A stretch of 64,000 nt of DNA. It comes from Branchiostoma floridae. Lineage: Eukaryota > Chordata > Leptocardii > Amphioxiformes > Branchiostomatidae. This document shows, piece by piece, positions 50,385 to 63,636 of the stretch (position 1 is its first letter; each line of letters begins with the position of its first letter). The stretch covers positions 14,705,734-14,769,733 of the forward strand of contig NC_049988.1 of NCBI RefSeq assembly GCF_000003815.2, in the 5' to 3' direction. Position numbers and translations under genes: made by a program. The notes below the pieces were generated by a model. It was not told where the DNA came from and ran no database searches. It was given only the letters and a program-made list of their open reading frames with translations.

Positions 50385-53300
50385 CGTGGCGGGAAAATCT
50401 CACTGGTAGAAAACTGCGAAGTACGGAGACGCTGACGAGCGTGTAGTCCGTACGGAGTTCAGTGTCGCACTGTTGTTCCGTTACCAGGACGCTAGATGGC
50501 GCTTTGTGACGCAATAATGTTCTGGAACGCCTTTTATGACCGTCCCTTATTTGTACATTCGAGGAACAACAAAGGGATTTTTTCTTTCTTTTTGTGGTCA
50601 TTTTGACGTGATTTTGATTGTAATCCATCTTTACTTTATAACATGCATTGGCATAATACCGGTAGTAAGACTTATACCGGTAGATTAAAAATACTGGAAC
50701 TTAAAGAGATCTACACATGCAACAATGGTTATTTCTGAGCTGTGCACACTTCAGACATCTAGGTGTCCAATACATCATTTACAAAGCATCGATAACAATG
50801 CATTCGAAGACAACAAGGCCAAAAGTTTTCAGTATCTTTTTCGAGGTAGGCAGCTCGTCGTGGGACGAACACACCGTCACATTCATTGCCAAATTTATAG
50901 ATCATAATTACACATGCTCACGGCACAAGACGAACATGATTAAACAACAATCTTGAATTTCTGTTGGTGACCTACAACTCGTGTAAAAGTGTGAAGAACC
51001 GTTGCATAATAGCCCGGATCTATGACTGAATGGGCAAAATTGAACGTACGCATGCCATTTTCCCGCCATTTTTATGTCTACGCTAGCAGTGAAGTGTTAC
51101 TTCATAGCGGTTGTGACGGACAGGAGTTAAATGAAAATTCTTGACAGTATACGTCCGTTTTCTCATGACATTTTGTATGCTCATGCAGGTTTATGTTTTA
51201 TGCATTTACGAACAGAAAAGGAAGGAACATCAGGGGATGTATAAAGGTACATAACGTCAGTTAATTGTGCCGTGTTTCTTCCTACCGGTATTTTTACCCC
51301 CTCCCAACCACGCGCGCCCGTTCGCCGTGTAATTCCGCGGCGTGTTACAATTACAATATTACGCTTTTAGCAGGACAAGAGTGGCAGAAAAGTTACATAG
51401 AAGAAGTGGCAAGGGTAACCTATAACAGCAACATGTAACTGGAGAAAATGATGCGTTGACAATTTGTCAAATCAGTATGGCTAGAGAAATCGTCGTAAAC
51501 GTACCGGTATTATGATAATAGATGTTACGTCACAACTACATGTTTATACAACACCACAGTTGTCCTAAAAAGTCCTTGGTGCTGAAGTCGTCATCAGCCA
51601 AATAGTCCCTAAGAATAAGACGCAAATCAGAGGTTGTCTCTATAGTTTAGGCTCTAGATTTTCTGGCTATCGCTTTAGCAACGTATAATCTTTTATAATT
51701 CTCCAAATGCTTGTTGTTCGTAGCGTTTTATGGTGTCGGAGATTTGATCGTGCGGCGAACACTTCCTGGTATTAGTGCGCGCGATAGCGGTAAAGCGTTT
51801 CGTCGCCTGATTACCCAGATCGTGCGTTCTGGGTGTTTTAGCGCCATCGGAGCCCGCAGAAAACGCATCTGATATTTTTTCTTCCTTTTCACTCAGTATA
51901 CAGAAGAAGTCTTGACCTTTATTGCCATATTAGTCATTATCCCAGGAAAACTCATTTTTACCGTTTAGCAGCCTGTAAAAAATGGCCCCAAATTAGCAAT
52001 TTTGGGGTAAAAAGCTTATATTTTTTATGGTTTTTACCAAAAATAACATTTCTACAGAAAATGTCAAATGAGTCTGTCGGTCAGCAACAAGGCACCCTTT
52101 CCTATCGGAAACATTGAATTGTCCGAAAAACGATGTTTTGAGAAGCGCTAGTGCTTTTCTCAGAGACAGTCAAATTGGCCCCGAATCGTAAAAAAAATCT
52201 CCGAACCAAGACATTTAACAACTTACTCAATTATCATTTTCTCTCAAACCGTCAAAAGTATCAAAATCTTTTTAGTAATGTGACATTAAATGAGGCCAAA
52301 TTTCGAATACTTGTTAGTAGAATTTTATGAGAGACTAAGAATACATACGTTTTGTTGCATAGCGCTTAAGTTAAACGCTAGTCAAACCTATATTCAACGA
52401 GGTTTTTACCTTTGAGAGCACAACGAACAAAGGAGACAACAAAAAGACAAGCTAACAAGTTCTCTCTGTTATACATAAGTGCACTTTGCCGTCTGTGCTT
52501 TATTAACTTGAGTATTACAGTTAAAAGGTGCATTCATAACTTTAAATTTGAACAAATATCTGACTTACAAGCAACCAATCATTTCAATATTACACATATC
52601 ATCTAATGATTGCATCAATGACAATGGCAAAGTATATGATTTACAAGTATGATAATAATAAGATAACATTGGAGGAAATTTCTGTAATATTTCTGAATTG
52701 TCTCTTAACACAATCTATAGTGCAAACGTGTACATGAATTTGAGAAAAAATGCAGTTTTATATCCAAACGAAAATGCTGATCAGTTCTAATCTTCTCCAT
52801 CAAAATCTACAAGTATTATCATATTTCAAAAGGCAAAGCATACAAGATACAATGCGGATATACATGTATGATACAGATTCTGTAATATACAAATGACATG
52901 GAAGATCCAGAACCTACATAAAATGTGGACTTATTTTAGGTTACAAATTCGTGGCACGTCGTACTATGAGGACAAACTGAACTGAACTGAACAAGTGCAT
53001 AAAAAGCTTTCTATACTTCAGCCAGATAGAAGGCTTAAACGTTATGTCATCTAAAGCTAAGTAACAGATCACGATTTCCAAACATCCAATAAATTCCATA
53101 TAATAATCATGTGCAATTGCTGACTTCTGCACTAGACCAAAATGAGGTTCTCCCTGACTAGACCATTTTGAAAGTAATTAAGATGGGGGTGGTCAGGACA
53201 TTTTTCTCCTTCACTCATACTGCATTGTACTGAACAATTTTGACTATGCCTTAGATTCATAATGAATATTTTTCTCTGAATGCCACCTTCAACCTTTAAA

Positions 53301-53818
53301 GAAAATATCAATTTTTCTTGTGCAATTTAGAATGAAAACCTTACAACCTCAGCTAACACTCCCTTTTGGAGTAGAATTCCCCTTAAAATAGCATGAAAAT
53401 GTAATTCTTGTATCTTAACAGTGCCTGGTGAGGGCCTTGTCACATTTGTACAGAGCTATCACCAGCTTTAAATTCTTATGTCCCACTCATTGTTGGGGAG
53501 CCCACTTCATTTATTTTTCTGTCATTTTTAGCTCACAAAAATACATTTTCATCAATTCTATGTCATGAAGTTAAAATATTTGGGACGGACAAATTGCAAT
53601 TTCATTCATGCAAAGAAGCAAATTTCTGTCCAGAGGAACAAGCCCTGGAGACAGCTCTACAACAATAGGTTTATGACAACTAAAATTTTGGATGTTTTGC
53701 AACAGAAAAGGTTGCCATAGTTCCTTTCTGGCATTCAACTCTGTCATAGCCTTTTTGGAGAGCCTAGGATTTAACAGCTGTTTGAAGAATAAGATTTAGA
53801 CCTGAAGGAATGACGGTG
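50385..53818. other. Intergenic with promoter of the FIP-like gene and a dispersed repeat
   Basis: 50385-50650 should hold the minus-strand promoter (GGCGCCATCTAGCG-type and TGACGCAA strings). 51826-52215 is a dispersed repeat. The rest is AT-rich with no convincing frame. A minus-strand AATAAA at 53510-53515 is a candidate end for the long SWEET transcript. Confidence 0.5.
51826..52215 (+). repeat. Dispersed repeat, copy 2
   Basis: Counterpart of 10985-11370: GGGTGTTTTAGCGCCATCGG, TGGCCCCAAATTAGCA, GGTCAGCAACAAGGCACCC and TTGAATTGTCCGAAAAACGA in the same order and orientation. It lacks the 24-bp inverted stem found in copy 1. Confidence 0.6.
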
Positions 53819-53917
53819 CTACGCGTGATTTGCGTTGGCAGCTTTTGGTGTCCGTGGGTAACACACAAGTAGAGCGAGCTGTATCAGTCCCAGTAGAGCA
53901 CCGAGTAGGTTAGGAAC
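53819..53917 (-). other. SWEET alternative last exon, distal
   Basis: Acceptor TTTCTCCAG then VPNLLGALLGLIQLALLVCY, a tail with PRTPKAANANHA and a stop. Starts in phase 0, interchangeable with the proximal exon. Encodes most of TM7 and the cytosolic tail. Confidence 0.85.
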
Positions 53918-56900
53918 CTGGAGAAACAACAACAACATGCAGAGGAGGTAACAGTCACAGGACAAGCTTTTGTTTACTGTAAATGCAGAAATGTTCACGG
54001 TGGATTAATGTTCGCGGTTTTTGCGGCGGCCGCTTCACCGCGAATTTATAGCCACCGCAAACATTTTTCCCTGACAGTAAGAGACTACAGTGCATGGTGC
54101 TACCGCGAAATTAAAACCACAGCGAAAAGTCCATTTTCCTGCTACCGCGAACTTAAATGCATTTACAGTACATAGGAACATGGTGGCATATACAATTCTA
54201 ATTACTACTTCATGCTTAGGAAGCAGAGAGATTTAATATAGATGTTCCACTTGCACATGAAAACTTGAAACGAAATACTAGTAGTACATTATTCTATCTA
54301 AAGATATCTAATAGTATCAACAAGGTCATTATGTGATATTTACGTGATGAGAGGCTTTCTACAGACATTTGTATCTGAGTATGTAGACTATACCAAAAAT
54401 ATATGCTTCATTCTGTTTTACACAAGCACTTGAGAAAAATAGTGCAAGTTTCATATCATATATTCTAAGTTTGAGTTGAAATGGACTTGCCCCTGAATAT
54501 TGATGTCTCTAAATTATCAAATAACTCTACATGACATTAAACTACACTCTCTAGATTTTTGATAAAAATAGAAAGATTTCCTTAACTAGACATACATTTG
54601 GTACAAAATAAAAGTACATTTGTTGACAATGACTGAAGAAAAATCACATGGACTATTGCAAAGATATGACCTTATATTCATACTACAATGAATCTACGAA
54701 TTATTCTATAATTGCACATGGCATTCTTGTGTTCATGTGGAATGTATGAAAGAAGATATTGATATATTAAATGATGTAGACATTCTGTTTTACGTATACA
54801 AAAATAGATCTGTTTTCTGGGTAAGGCACAATTCAGTCAAGTTTGACAATTTTTCTATCTTTGAAACATTTTTTAGGAGAATCATTAAAAGTACATGGCT
54901 CTTAAGACAGTTTGCAAGGTAATATGGTTCCTTATAGTTATACAAACAAAAATCTACAACACTCCAGAAATTTAGCAAAGTCCAAAGAAGGAAAGATATA
55001 GCGTGGAAATATTATTTTGGAATTGTTTTAAAAAACTTTTCTTATTGATATGGATGGAAGAAGCCTTCTAGAGAAGTATACATATGTGGGATGTTGAGAT
55101 GATATGCTGAATAAAAGAAAGGACATCAAAAATTGGGAAGGGCAGATTCTAGAAGGGCAGATTCTACTGTACTTACAGAACAAAAATGTGATCCCTGTAC
55201 ATTTAGCATGCAACATTTCTCATTACATGGCTTACAACAATACAAAGTTTGACACCAAAAAATTGTTTTGACTTTAAGTTTAACATAGTACACCACAATG
55301 CAACAACTGTTAGCAGAAACAAAAAAAAAATAAAGCAACACAAGAAAAATAACAGCTTATTTTGTTTTAGAGAAATAGATGCGGTCGTGGCTGGTCGTGC
55401 TTTTCATAGTTGAGCGATACGCGGCGGTGTCCGTGGGTACAGGAGGTACAGGGGGAGTTGGGAGAAACTCAGTAATGCGCCCAGAAGGCTGGGGATCTGG
55501 AAAGAAGACGGGGCACCCTCACTTGTCAACTCTACTTCTTCCCATGGTTTGGTTATAAGACTTTCAAAAAAATACAAACCTCTTACAAGTTACCATAATA
55601 ACTCAAAGAAAAGGGGAAAGGGTTAAAGTGGACTTTCAACAGGGCAAATGTGAAAAAATTATGTGGAAAGGTAGTTGTTTGTATGACTACCATGATTGTG
55701 CAGTTTTACATATCCAACTGTTTTAACTGCATTTTACAGTTAACATATTCACAGATCCATGTATTAGTATTGCTGCTTCATTGAGATTCAACCATGCTGT
55801 TGTGTGCTGTCCATGTTTGCATGTTGCTGTCAATATGTAGTACTACATGTATATTGCTGCCAAACCAAAGCCACTATTGTATTTTCCTAAGGACAGTTGC
55901 TTGGAGATAATTATGCTGTTGTGTTGTGCTGCTGTCCTATATGACAGTAGCTGTACACGAGTGATGTTGTATTGCTGTCTGATACAGTTGTGTAGAAACA
56001 GACAGCTGTTCTGTTAATGTTCAGTCCAGTGACAGATGTGTACAGGCACCACTTTGTGTTACTACCTAAGCTAATAACAGTTGTATGGTGACTGAGTGTT
56101 CCTGTACATTGGTTAATGACAGCACTTTGTGTTGCTGTCAAAGCTGATGACAGTTGGGTGGTGACTGCGTGTTGCTGTCCATTTTCATGACTGCTGTGTA
56201 ATTTTTGCTGTCTAAAGGATGATTTTGCTCTTTCTAACCCCACTACTCTCAGAACGCTTGTCTATCATCAATTGGGATGAACAGATAGGTACATAAAAAC
56301 ATGATAACATGCATGATGGTCTCAAAACCAGGATAGTAAAACACATACCTGTATGAACAAGTCATTGACCAGTCTGCCATAGATGTACCACTCTGAAGAC
56401 ACCACAAAGTTGGCCACAGATAAGGCAGGAGTCATGGTCTCTGTGCATCTGGTCTTCAGGACTTCAGCCTACAACAATAAAGATAGATATACAGGAATAG
56501 AACTACACATAATTTTGTTGCTAAGCAGGGTTCTTTAAGTATACAAAATTAAGCATCAGTAGTTAACTACAGGGACCGCAAGGACCACTCCAGTGTGGAG
56601 ATGAACGCAACTCGGTTTAATGTACTTCTAACTGGCTTAACAACAAGATGGCGGAGAACATCTGGGACACTTCCCTCATTACCATATTGGTGATACAGTA
56701 GTGGTTCATTAGCATACCGCTGACGTCATAACATTACATAATATATCTGGCGAAGAGGGACTGGTATTGAAACTTTGAACCTTTCAGAATGAAGCTTTTA
56801 TCAACTACTTTTCTGAAAACCTATATAATAGTAGAAGTAGCAAAGACTTAATCCTTTTTGTCAGTAATTGTAAGTATTGCCTGATTCACACTCACTCACT

Positions 56901-58891
56901 CACTCACTCACTCACTCACTCACTCACTCACTCACTCACTCACTCACTCACTCACTCTAGCTCACTCATTCAGGAAGGGCATCTGGCCGTGATACCCCTG
57001 CTTCAAACCCTTTAAGTCAAGATGTTGTTTTTTGCCTGATCTATCTTTTGCAGGTCAGCAATCAGACCCGAACAACATCCTGGAACCTTCGCAAGATGGG
57101 GAACAATGGACATTAAACCGGAGAGTGATTCATTCATTCACACACTCTTTATAAACTGTACAGCTGTAGCCCACTCCTCACCATGGTAGCCAGCGGTGAC
57201 CCGTACATGAGAACAGCACAGCCCGAGGCCATGAGACCCAGGTGGAAGGCTGCCACGGAGTCGTCTGGTGAGAAGAACTTCACATAGATCAGGACGGGAA
57301 ACAACACCGCTCCTCCCGCTAACAGCTGGTTATGGAGGGTGTTCTGGAAACAAGGGAAAATCTTGTTAATCTTTTTCTGACTTTTTACAAGAAAATCTTC
57401 ATCATCAACAATGACTGAACAAGGAAACTATTGAACTCTTTCCTTGGTTTCAAGTAGCAGTTGAATTTTCTCAAAATCACACAAGATACAGCTGATTATA
57501 GAGGGTGTTCTGGAAACAATTTAGCAAAATCCTGTAACTTCTCTGGCATAAAAATCAGGGATTTTGTAACAGCATCATAAACAATGACTTGACAAGGAAA
57601 CTATAGAAATCTTATTTCTTTCTTGGCCTCTAGTAGCACTTGAATTGTCTCAAAATCGCATAAGTTACAAGAGAAAGTAAATTGTGGACAGCAAATAAAG
57701 AAAATTGGTTACTCTATGGTTAATGAATGTCAGACTTTATAATAGTTTGTCCTACCTTTTGTTTAGTGTAGACATAGTAAACCACCAAGTAGCTAGTCTG
57801 TAGGAGAGCTCCTATAGAGTTGACCACCACAAGTGTTTTGTCTTGAACCAAGACTCCATACTTCAGCCAGAATGTGCAGCTGTACAAAAAAAATAGAGGA
57901 AACAAAAGAAAAAAGTACACTTAATTTGGATTTCATATCATTGTCACAGTTGAATATTTACGAGGCAAACTTAATGTGCGTTTTTTTGTTTATCTATCTA
58001 ATTCTTTATCTATTGAGATTCGCGACATAAGTGAAATGACTGGCATATTAAAGCTGACTGCCACCACCCGGAGACTATCATAGAAGCTCATTAGTGTTGG
58101 TAGTACAATGCTAAACTTTCTTCTAACACAAAGGTATATACAGATCAAAGACAGGACGGAAAAGAGTGTAACTGTTAAATTTGATCCACTCACACAGGGA
58201 AGGTCAGTGTAACATTGGGGTTTGCTAAGGATTCAAATCCTGGATCCAGAAGTCAAAGTTATACAACAACGCTTTAAGTACAATACCATAGTAACACCTG
58301 CCACCTTTGTTTGTATACCTTAAGTCACCATCTAACGATCTAGACAGACACTGATGAGGTGCATGTTTGTTCTTAGATCTGGATGTGTTTCCTTTGGTAC
58401 TTACTTGATCAGTGTAGTGAGGAATGGGTAGACTGTGACTCCTGCAGTCGATCCCTGTTGGGTGATCTTTGAAGCAATAACCCTGTAAAAATAATCAACA
58501 AACCACAGGTAAACTCACTTCACAGGTCCTGTGAGAATTTAGTCATGTGCCACTGTAATCTATGTTGCTGTAAATTGCATAAGACTAAGTAAGAGCAAAT
58601 TCTCACTGGAGTCCACCCATGCAAACATGGTTGCTTTTTCTCTTAATCTCTTTAATGCTAACTGTAACGTCATATTCTGTATACAAATAAACTAGAATCC
58701 TACAGCATTGGGCTTTATCAATAATTTGTGGTGCTATTTCTAACGTTTAATATATGAAAATTATGCACAGGTCAGAAAACCTAAAAAATAATTCAGGTTG
58801 AAAATACTTACGATCCTGTGAGAAACTGCCCAACTGTACAGACAGTCGCCAGAAGGGACATCACAGAGACGAGAGAGAGGTCCTCGAACAT
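53819..58891 (-). CDS. SWEET sugar transporter (SLC50A1-like) with alternative last exons
   Basis: A seven-helix facilitative sugar carrier (two MtN3/saliva repeats). Minus-strand exons: 58891-58812, 58482-58405, 57879-57756, 57343-57182, 56468-56349, then either 55496-55404 (218 aa in all) or 53917-53819 (220 aa). Phases are 2, 2, 0, 0, 0, and every border is GT..AG. Diagnostic stretches: VTVYPFLTTLI, WLKYGVLVQDKTLVVVN, NSIGALLQTSYLVVYY, MYGSPLATM, MTPALSVANFVVSSEWYIYG and (I/V)P(S/N)LLGALL. Length fits animal SWEET1 (about 221 aa). Members export or exchange glucose at plasma or Golgi membranes. Family certain; orthology to SLC50A1 likely. Confidence 0.93.
53975..54170. mobile_element. MITE with TACTGTAAATGC termini
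   Basis: TACTGTAAATGC...GCATTTACAGTA are exact inverted ends over 196 bp. The interior repeats TTCGCGGT and ACCGCGAA(T/A)TT. It lies between the two alternative SWEET last exons. Confidence 0.85.
55404..55496 (-). other. SWEET alternative last exon, proximal
   Basis: Acceptor TTCTTTCCAG then IPSLLGALLSFSQLPLYLLY, a tail with PRTPPRIAQL and a stop. Paralogous to 53917-53819: shared (I/V)P(S/N)LLGALL, YPRTP, and similar DNA around CCCACGGACACC. Confidence 0.87.
55800..56215. repeat. Degenerate ~60-bp tandem repeats in a SWEET intron
   Basis: TGCTGTC, GATGACAGTTG and GTGGTGACTG-type phrases recur about seven times at roughly 50-65 bp spacing. Strongly diverged. Confidence 0.55.
56887..56957 (+). 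repeat. (CACT)n microsatellite
   Basis: About 17 perfect ACTC units in a SWEET intron. Confidence 0.95.
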
Positions 58892-59165
58892 TGTTGTTCA
58901 CGGAAACGCAAGTTCAACTAAAAGTAAAACTCCAAAATAATTTATGGCTGAGGGAGGGGGGCGGTCCCTCAAATTTGGCAGCTACGAAAATCCAAGAAAT
59001 AAACGAATCTGCATTCACAAAGTATTCTCACGCCCAGTTCTACCTAATCAGAAGCATCACTGGAATGCAAATATGGTGAAAATTTGGTTCAAATCCCTCG
59101 CATATGGGAGAAATTTGCAAAGTTTTATCCGGAAAAGTTCCACGTCGGCTTTGTTTTGGTCCTTA

Positions 59166-59200
59166 CCGCCATCTTGGGCTCCAAATCTCGCGGGAAATCC
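59166..59200 (-). promoter_or_regulatory. Candidate SWEET promoter/first exon with YY1-type site
   Basis: On the minus strand CCAAGATGGCGG overlaps a donor-like GGCG|GTAAGG. A 3' splice site (CTTTTAG) lies just upstream of the coding ATG at 58891. This fits a short 5' UTR exon, as in many YY1-started genes. A CCGGGATTTCCCGCGAGA stretch lies just upstream of it. Confidence 0.4.
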
Positions 59201-59279
59201 CGGGGATTTAAATTTGGCCTTTAAATTTTATCAAGGTAAATCTTCACACAATCATAACAAAAATATAGACAAGGTTTAG

Positions 59280-60900
59280 GAGAAGAAACTGCCATGAATA
59301 AGAGCATTGTTATACAAAATGTATGTTGGAGATTTTTTTTTAAAATCGTGGTTTCGTCCATTTAACCTTTGACATCCAAAATGGCCGCCTCCAGTAAATA
59401 CGAAATCGGACATACTTCGTAACTAGAGTGTAATATTAGCTGTTCCAGCAAATACGAGAACAGGTTTGCGCGTGAGTAACTCATGTTAGGGAATTAACAT
59501 AAAAATTAAAATCGACGTTCAAAAACACTTCTAAAGACCTGCCAAAGAAAAGACTCTTGCACTATCATGTTAGGTTGTTAGGGTTTGACGTTTGGCAAAA
59601 TTATTCCATCATTGTTCTTATATATCTACCTATGGTAAACAGTGAGATCCAAAACTACACCTTCTTGTAACCTCACCATTGCATTTTTATTTCCTATTGT
59701 TACACCTGCACCTGGCACATATCCCCAATGTGTATACTAGTGTATTGGTTCATTCCATACAGAGGTGACAGGGATGGTCACAGTTCCTCTTTCTCCTAGT
59801 TGTGGATCTGTGCAGCCACTGGCTTCATATCCCTAATGTGTACATAGTGATTCACCCCTGCACACAGTGGTGCCTAATTGACCAGCTTGACAGGGGTATT
59901 TATTGCCCAGCTGGTTTGCTCTAGAATTACCAGATAAACTAGGACCACTCTACTCCTGTCAAAAAGGGGTGTAAATATTTTTTAAAAACAAACCACAAAA
60001 CTGCTGCAAACTTCTAATGCGCGCTGTAGCACAATGACTCACAATATCTATCCCCATAGCAAACGTGATCGCAAACGGTCCGGAATCACAAACATCCCTA
60101 CCAGAATCAAGACCTGCTTTTTCAAACAGGTAATAAGAATGAAAGGAAATACAATAATACATGTTTTTTTAAGTTATCAAATTGGAATTATATCTGTTTT
60201 AAAATAGGATATACCCGTACCTTTTAATGTTACCCACAAAGTCCTAAATCTGGGGCGCAATCCTCTGGAGACAACCCAAATACTTTTTCCAGACACTGCA
60301 TACGACAAGATATATTCCATTTTCAAAGTATCTGTACGATCGTTGTGACAGTGTTTCTGCTTCGTACAGAAATAATTCTTTGGTAGCGCAAACTTTGACA
60401 TTTGATTCAACTAGAAGCGTCCGTGATGATGAAATTGTTTTTTTTACTGCAAGCCTTAGTTGCAATAATTTTTTTGAATATCATTATGATAAGACCCTTT
60501 AACAACCCGGCCAAAAAGGACAGGTAAAGAGCATTTACCTATCGCTTCATCTCATATATCCACTCCTCTTCGTCCCTTCTTCATGATCATCCTGCTCCTG
60601 ACAGCGTCCTACTGCCCTGACCTCGTTTCTGCCAAGTTGACAAAAAAATGTAAAAAAAAAAAAATTACACCAACCTCGAAAGCTTGGACATATTCTACAA
60701 ACATTCCGTAGGCTGTGGTGGGGACTGGCGCATGCTATACTAAATCTATCAGCCACAACTACATAACATGTATAAAACATACGTGGAAAACACGTATTGC
60801 ATGACAAGTCCGTTTTTGTAAATATCTCGACAAACTTAGAAAATGTTGAATCAGGGTTTAGTCAGTTGATTTTGTAGTCGCTTTTTTTCACAATTGAAAC
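59280..60900. other. Intergenic, no gene seen
   Basis: Another YY1-like AAAATGGCCGCC is at about 59380. Two loose copies of a 100-bp phrase (CATATCCC.AATGTGTA) lie at 59715-59870. No open frame shows a domain. Confidence 0.45.
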
Positions 60901-60916
60901 AAGGAGGCAGAGGAAA

Positions 60917-61130
60917 GAAAGTTCCACGTCACAAACACGGACAACTTTAGTGAGGGTTGACAAATGTCACTTTGTCAGAAAAACCATGTCAGAAACAGAC
61001 AAGTTCAGCGAGGTTTCACAAATGTAGAATATCCATGTTACAAAGTTTGTATACAAACAGACTATATCTGTGAAGGTTGACAAATATAGAAAGTCCATGT
61101 GACAAACGGACAATTTCCATGCGGTTAAGA
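60917..61130. repeat. Short tandem repeat, ~4 units
   Basis: Units of about 50-65 bp with (T/G)CCA(C/T)GT.(A/G)CAAAC.(G/C)GAC and GTGA(G/A)GGTTGACAAAT. The last unit is partial. Confidence 0.6.
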
Positions 61131-61506
61131 TCACATCTTATATATGTATTAGCTTATTGATTATTTGACATTTCCTGTGATGTTGTGATATGAGCTGTTT
61201 CAAAAGTCCTAAGTATACCAGCAAGCCCAAAGACAACGAAAAGCCAACGAAAGTCTTCTTACCTTCCTTTGTTTCGAATGACATCTTTCCATTTATATAC
61301 ATCATGCAATTTCAAAACGTTTTTCTAAAGGGCAAGTAACTGTTGGTGATGGCCGTAATTTCATTCAAACCTTTGACTAGATCTATTTCCTTAAATATAA
61401 CTTGATGGCTGTTATGTACATATACTTCTGTAAGTTGTGTCCAAGTTTCGTTGTAGTAGGATGAAAAATGCCTACGTTACAGGGTTGAAAAGATAGTAAC
61501 CCCTAC

Positions 61507-61543
61507 GTGCCCCCAGACCCGCGCCGGGTCTCTCTGGGGGCAC
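61507..61543. other. GC-rich hairpin
   Basis: GTGCCCCCAG (61507-61516) pairs with CTGGGGGCAC (61534-61543). Inside, ACCCG pairs with CGGGT around a 3-nt loop. It stands out in AT-rich surroundings. Nearby, GGGCAAGTAACTGTT(G/A)GTGA occurs twice (about 61331 and 61651). Confidence 0.7.
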
Positions 61544-61814
61544 CTTAAGCTTAATCCGGGCAATATCGAATAAGTCACGACCTGTCATTCAAATGTCAAT
61601 CAACTGTTTCTTCGGATTGCACCTGGTGGCTTTCTCACGGTGTGGATTAGGGCAAGTAACTGTTAGTGATCGAGATCGAGAAAAAATCATCTCCTCCCAC
61701 TTGTCAGCAGAAGTCAGCTTGATTTAAAATTTGTATACATATACATGTATCTGTGTTATCCAAAACAGGGGAACAAGATTAGGGGATGCTGTTTTATATC
61801 AAAGTTACTCATGC

Positions 61815-63636
61815 AGGATGTTTTCTACTTATTTTTTAAAAATCTTTTTACTTGGTTTCGACTTACTTTTTAAAATCTTTTTACTATAAAAACACTTTCG
61901 ACTTATTTTCTAAAATCTTTTTACTATAAAAAAATTCGACTTATTTTTAAAAATGTTTTTACTTGGTTTCGACTTATTTTTAAAAATGTTTTTGCTTGGT
62001 TTCGACTAATTTTCTAAAATGTTTTTACTTACTAATTGGTTTCGACTTATTTTTAAAAATCTTTTTACTATAAAAAAACTTTCGACTTATTTTTTAAAAT
62101 CTTTTACTATAAAAACTTTTGACTTATTTTTAAAAATCTTTTTACTTGGTTTCGACTCATTATCTAAAATCTTTTTACTAACTTTCGACTTATTTTTCAA
62201 AATCTTTTTACTTGGTTTCGACTCATTATCTAAAATCTTTTTACTAACTTTCGACTTATTTTTCAAAATCTTTTTACTTGGTTTCGACTAATTTTTAAAA
62301 ATCTTTTTACTTGGTTTCGACTTATTTTTGAAAAAAATCTTTTAACTTGGTTTCGACTTATTTTTAAAAATCGTTTTACTTGGTTTCGACTTATTTTTTA
62401 AAATCTTTTCACTATAAAAAAAACTTTCGACTTATTTTTAAAAATCTTTTTACTTGGTTTCGACTAATTTTCTAAAATATTTTTAATTGGTTTCGACATA
62501 TTTTTTAAAATTTTTTACTTGGTTTCGACTTATTTTTAAAAATCTTTTTACTTGGTTTCGACTTATTTTCTAAAATCTTTTTACTAACTTTCGACTTATT
62601 TTTTAAAATCTTTTTATTATAAAAAAAACTTTCGACTTATTTCTTAAAATCTTTTTACTTGGTTTCGACTAATTTTCTAAAATATTTTTAATTGGTTTCG
62701 ACTTATTTTTTAAAATCTTTTTACTTGGTTTCGACTTATTTTTTAAAATCTTTTTACTTGGTTTCGACTAATTTTCTAAAATATTTTTAATTGGTTTCGA
62801 CTTATTTTTTAAAATCTTTTTACTTGGTTTCGACTTATTTTTTAAAATCTTTTTACAAAAAAAACTTTCGACTTATTTTTAAAAATCTTTTTGCTTGGTT
62901 TCGACTTATTTTTAAAAATCTGTTTACTATAAAAAACTTTTGACTTATTTTTTAAGATCTTTTTACCATAAAAAAAAACTTTCGACTTATTTTTAAAAAT
63001 CTTTTTACTTGGTTCCGATTTATTTTAAAAATGTTTTTACTTGGTTTCGACTCATTTTTTAAAATCTTTTTACTTGGTTTCGACTTATTTTCTAAAATCT
63101 TTTTACTATAAAAAAAATTCGACTTATTTTTAAAAATGTTTTTACTTGATTTCGACTTATTTTTAAAAATGTTTTTACTTGGTTTCGACTTATTTTTTAA
63201 AACATTTTTACTTGGTTTCCACTTATTTTTAAAAAATCTTTTTACTATAAAAAAACTTTCGACTTATTTTTTTAAATCTTTTTACTATAAAAACTTTTGA
63301 CTTATTTTTAGAAATCTTTTTACTTGGTTTTGACTTATTTGCTAAAATCTTTTTACTAACTTTCGACTTATTTTTTAAAAACTTTTTACTTGGTTTCGAC
63401 TAATTTTCTAAAATATTTTTAATTGGTTTCGACTTATATTTAAAAATCTTTTTACTATAAAAAATCTTTCGACTTATTTTTTAAAATCTTTTTACTTGGT
63501 TTCAACTTATTTTTTAAAATTCTTTTTACTTGGTTTCGACTTATTTTTTAAAATCTTTTTACTTGGTTTCGACTTATTCTTTAAAATCATTTTACTATAA
63601 AAAACTTTCGACTTATTTTTAAAAATCTTTTTATTG
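61815..63636. repeat. ~1.8 kb AT-rich minisatellite
   Basis: About 50 units of 31-40 bp built on TTTCGACTTATTTTTAAAAA followed by TCTTTTTAC. Units are joined by one of three linkers: TTGG, TATAAAAAAAC or TAAC. The single open frame in it is repetitive and not a gene. Confidence 0.95.

Noticed and set aside
62019-62291. 90-aa Phe/Leu-rich frame
   Set aside because: It lies wholly within the minisatellite and simply translates the repeat unit.
61815-63636. CRISPR-like array
   Set aside because: Units are contiguous AT-rich minisatellite repeats without unique spacers, in an animal genome.
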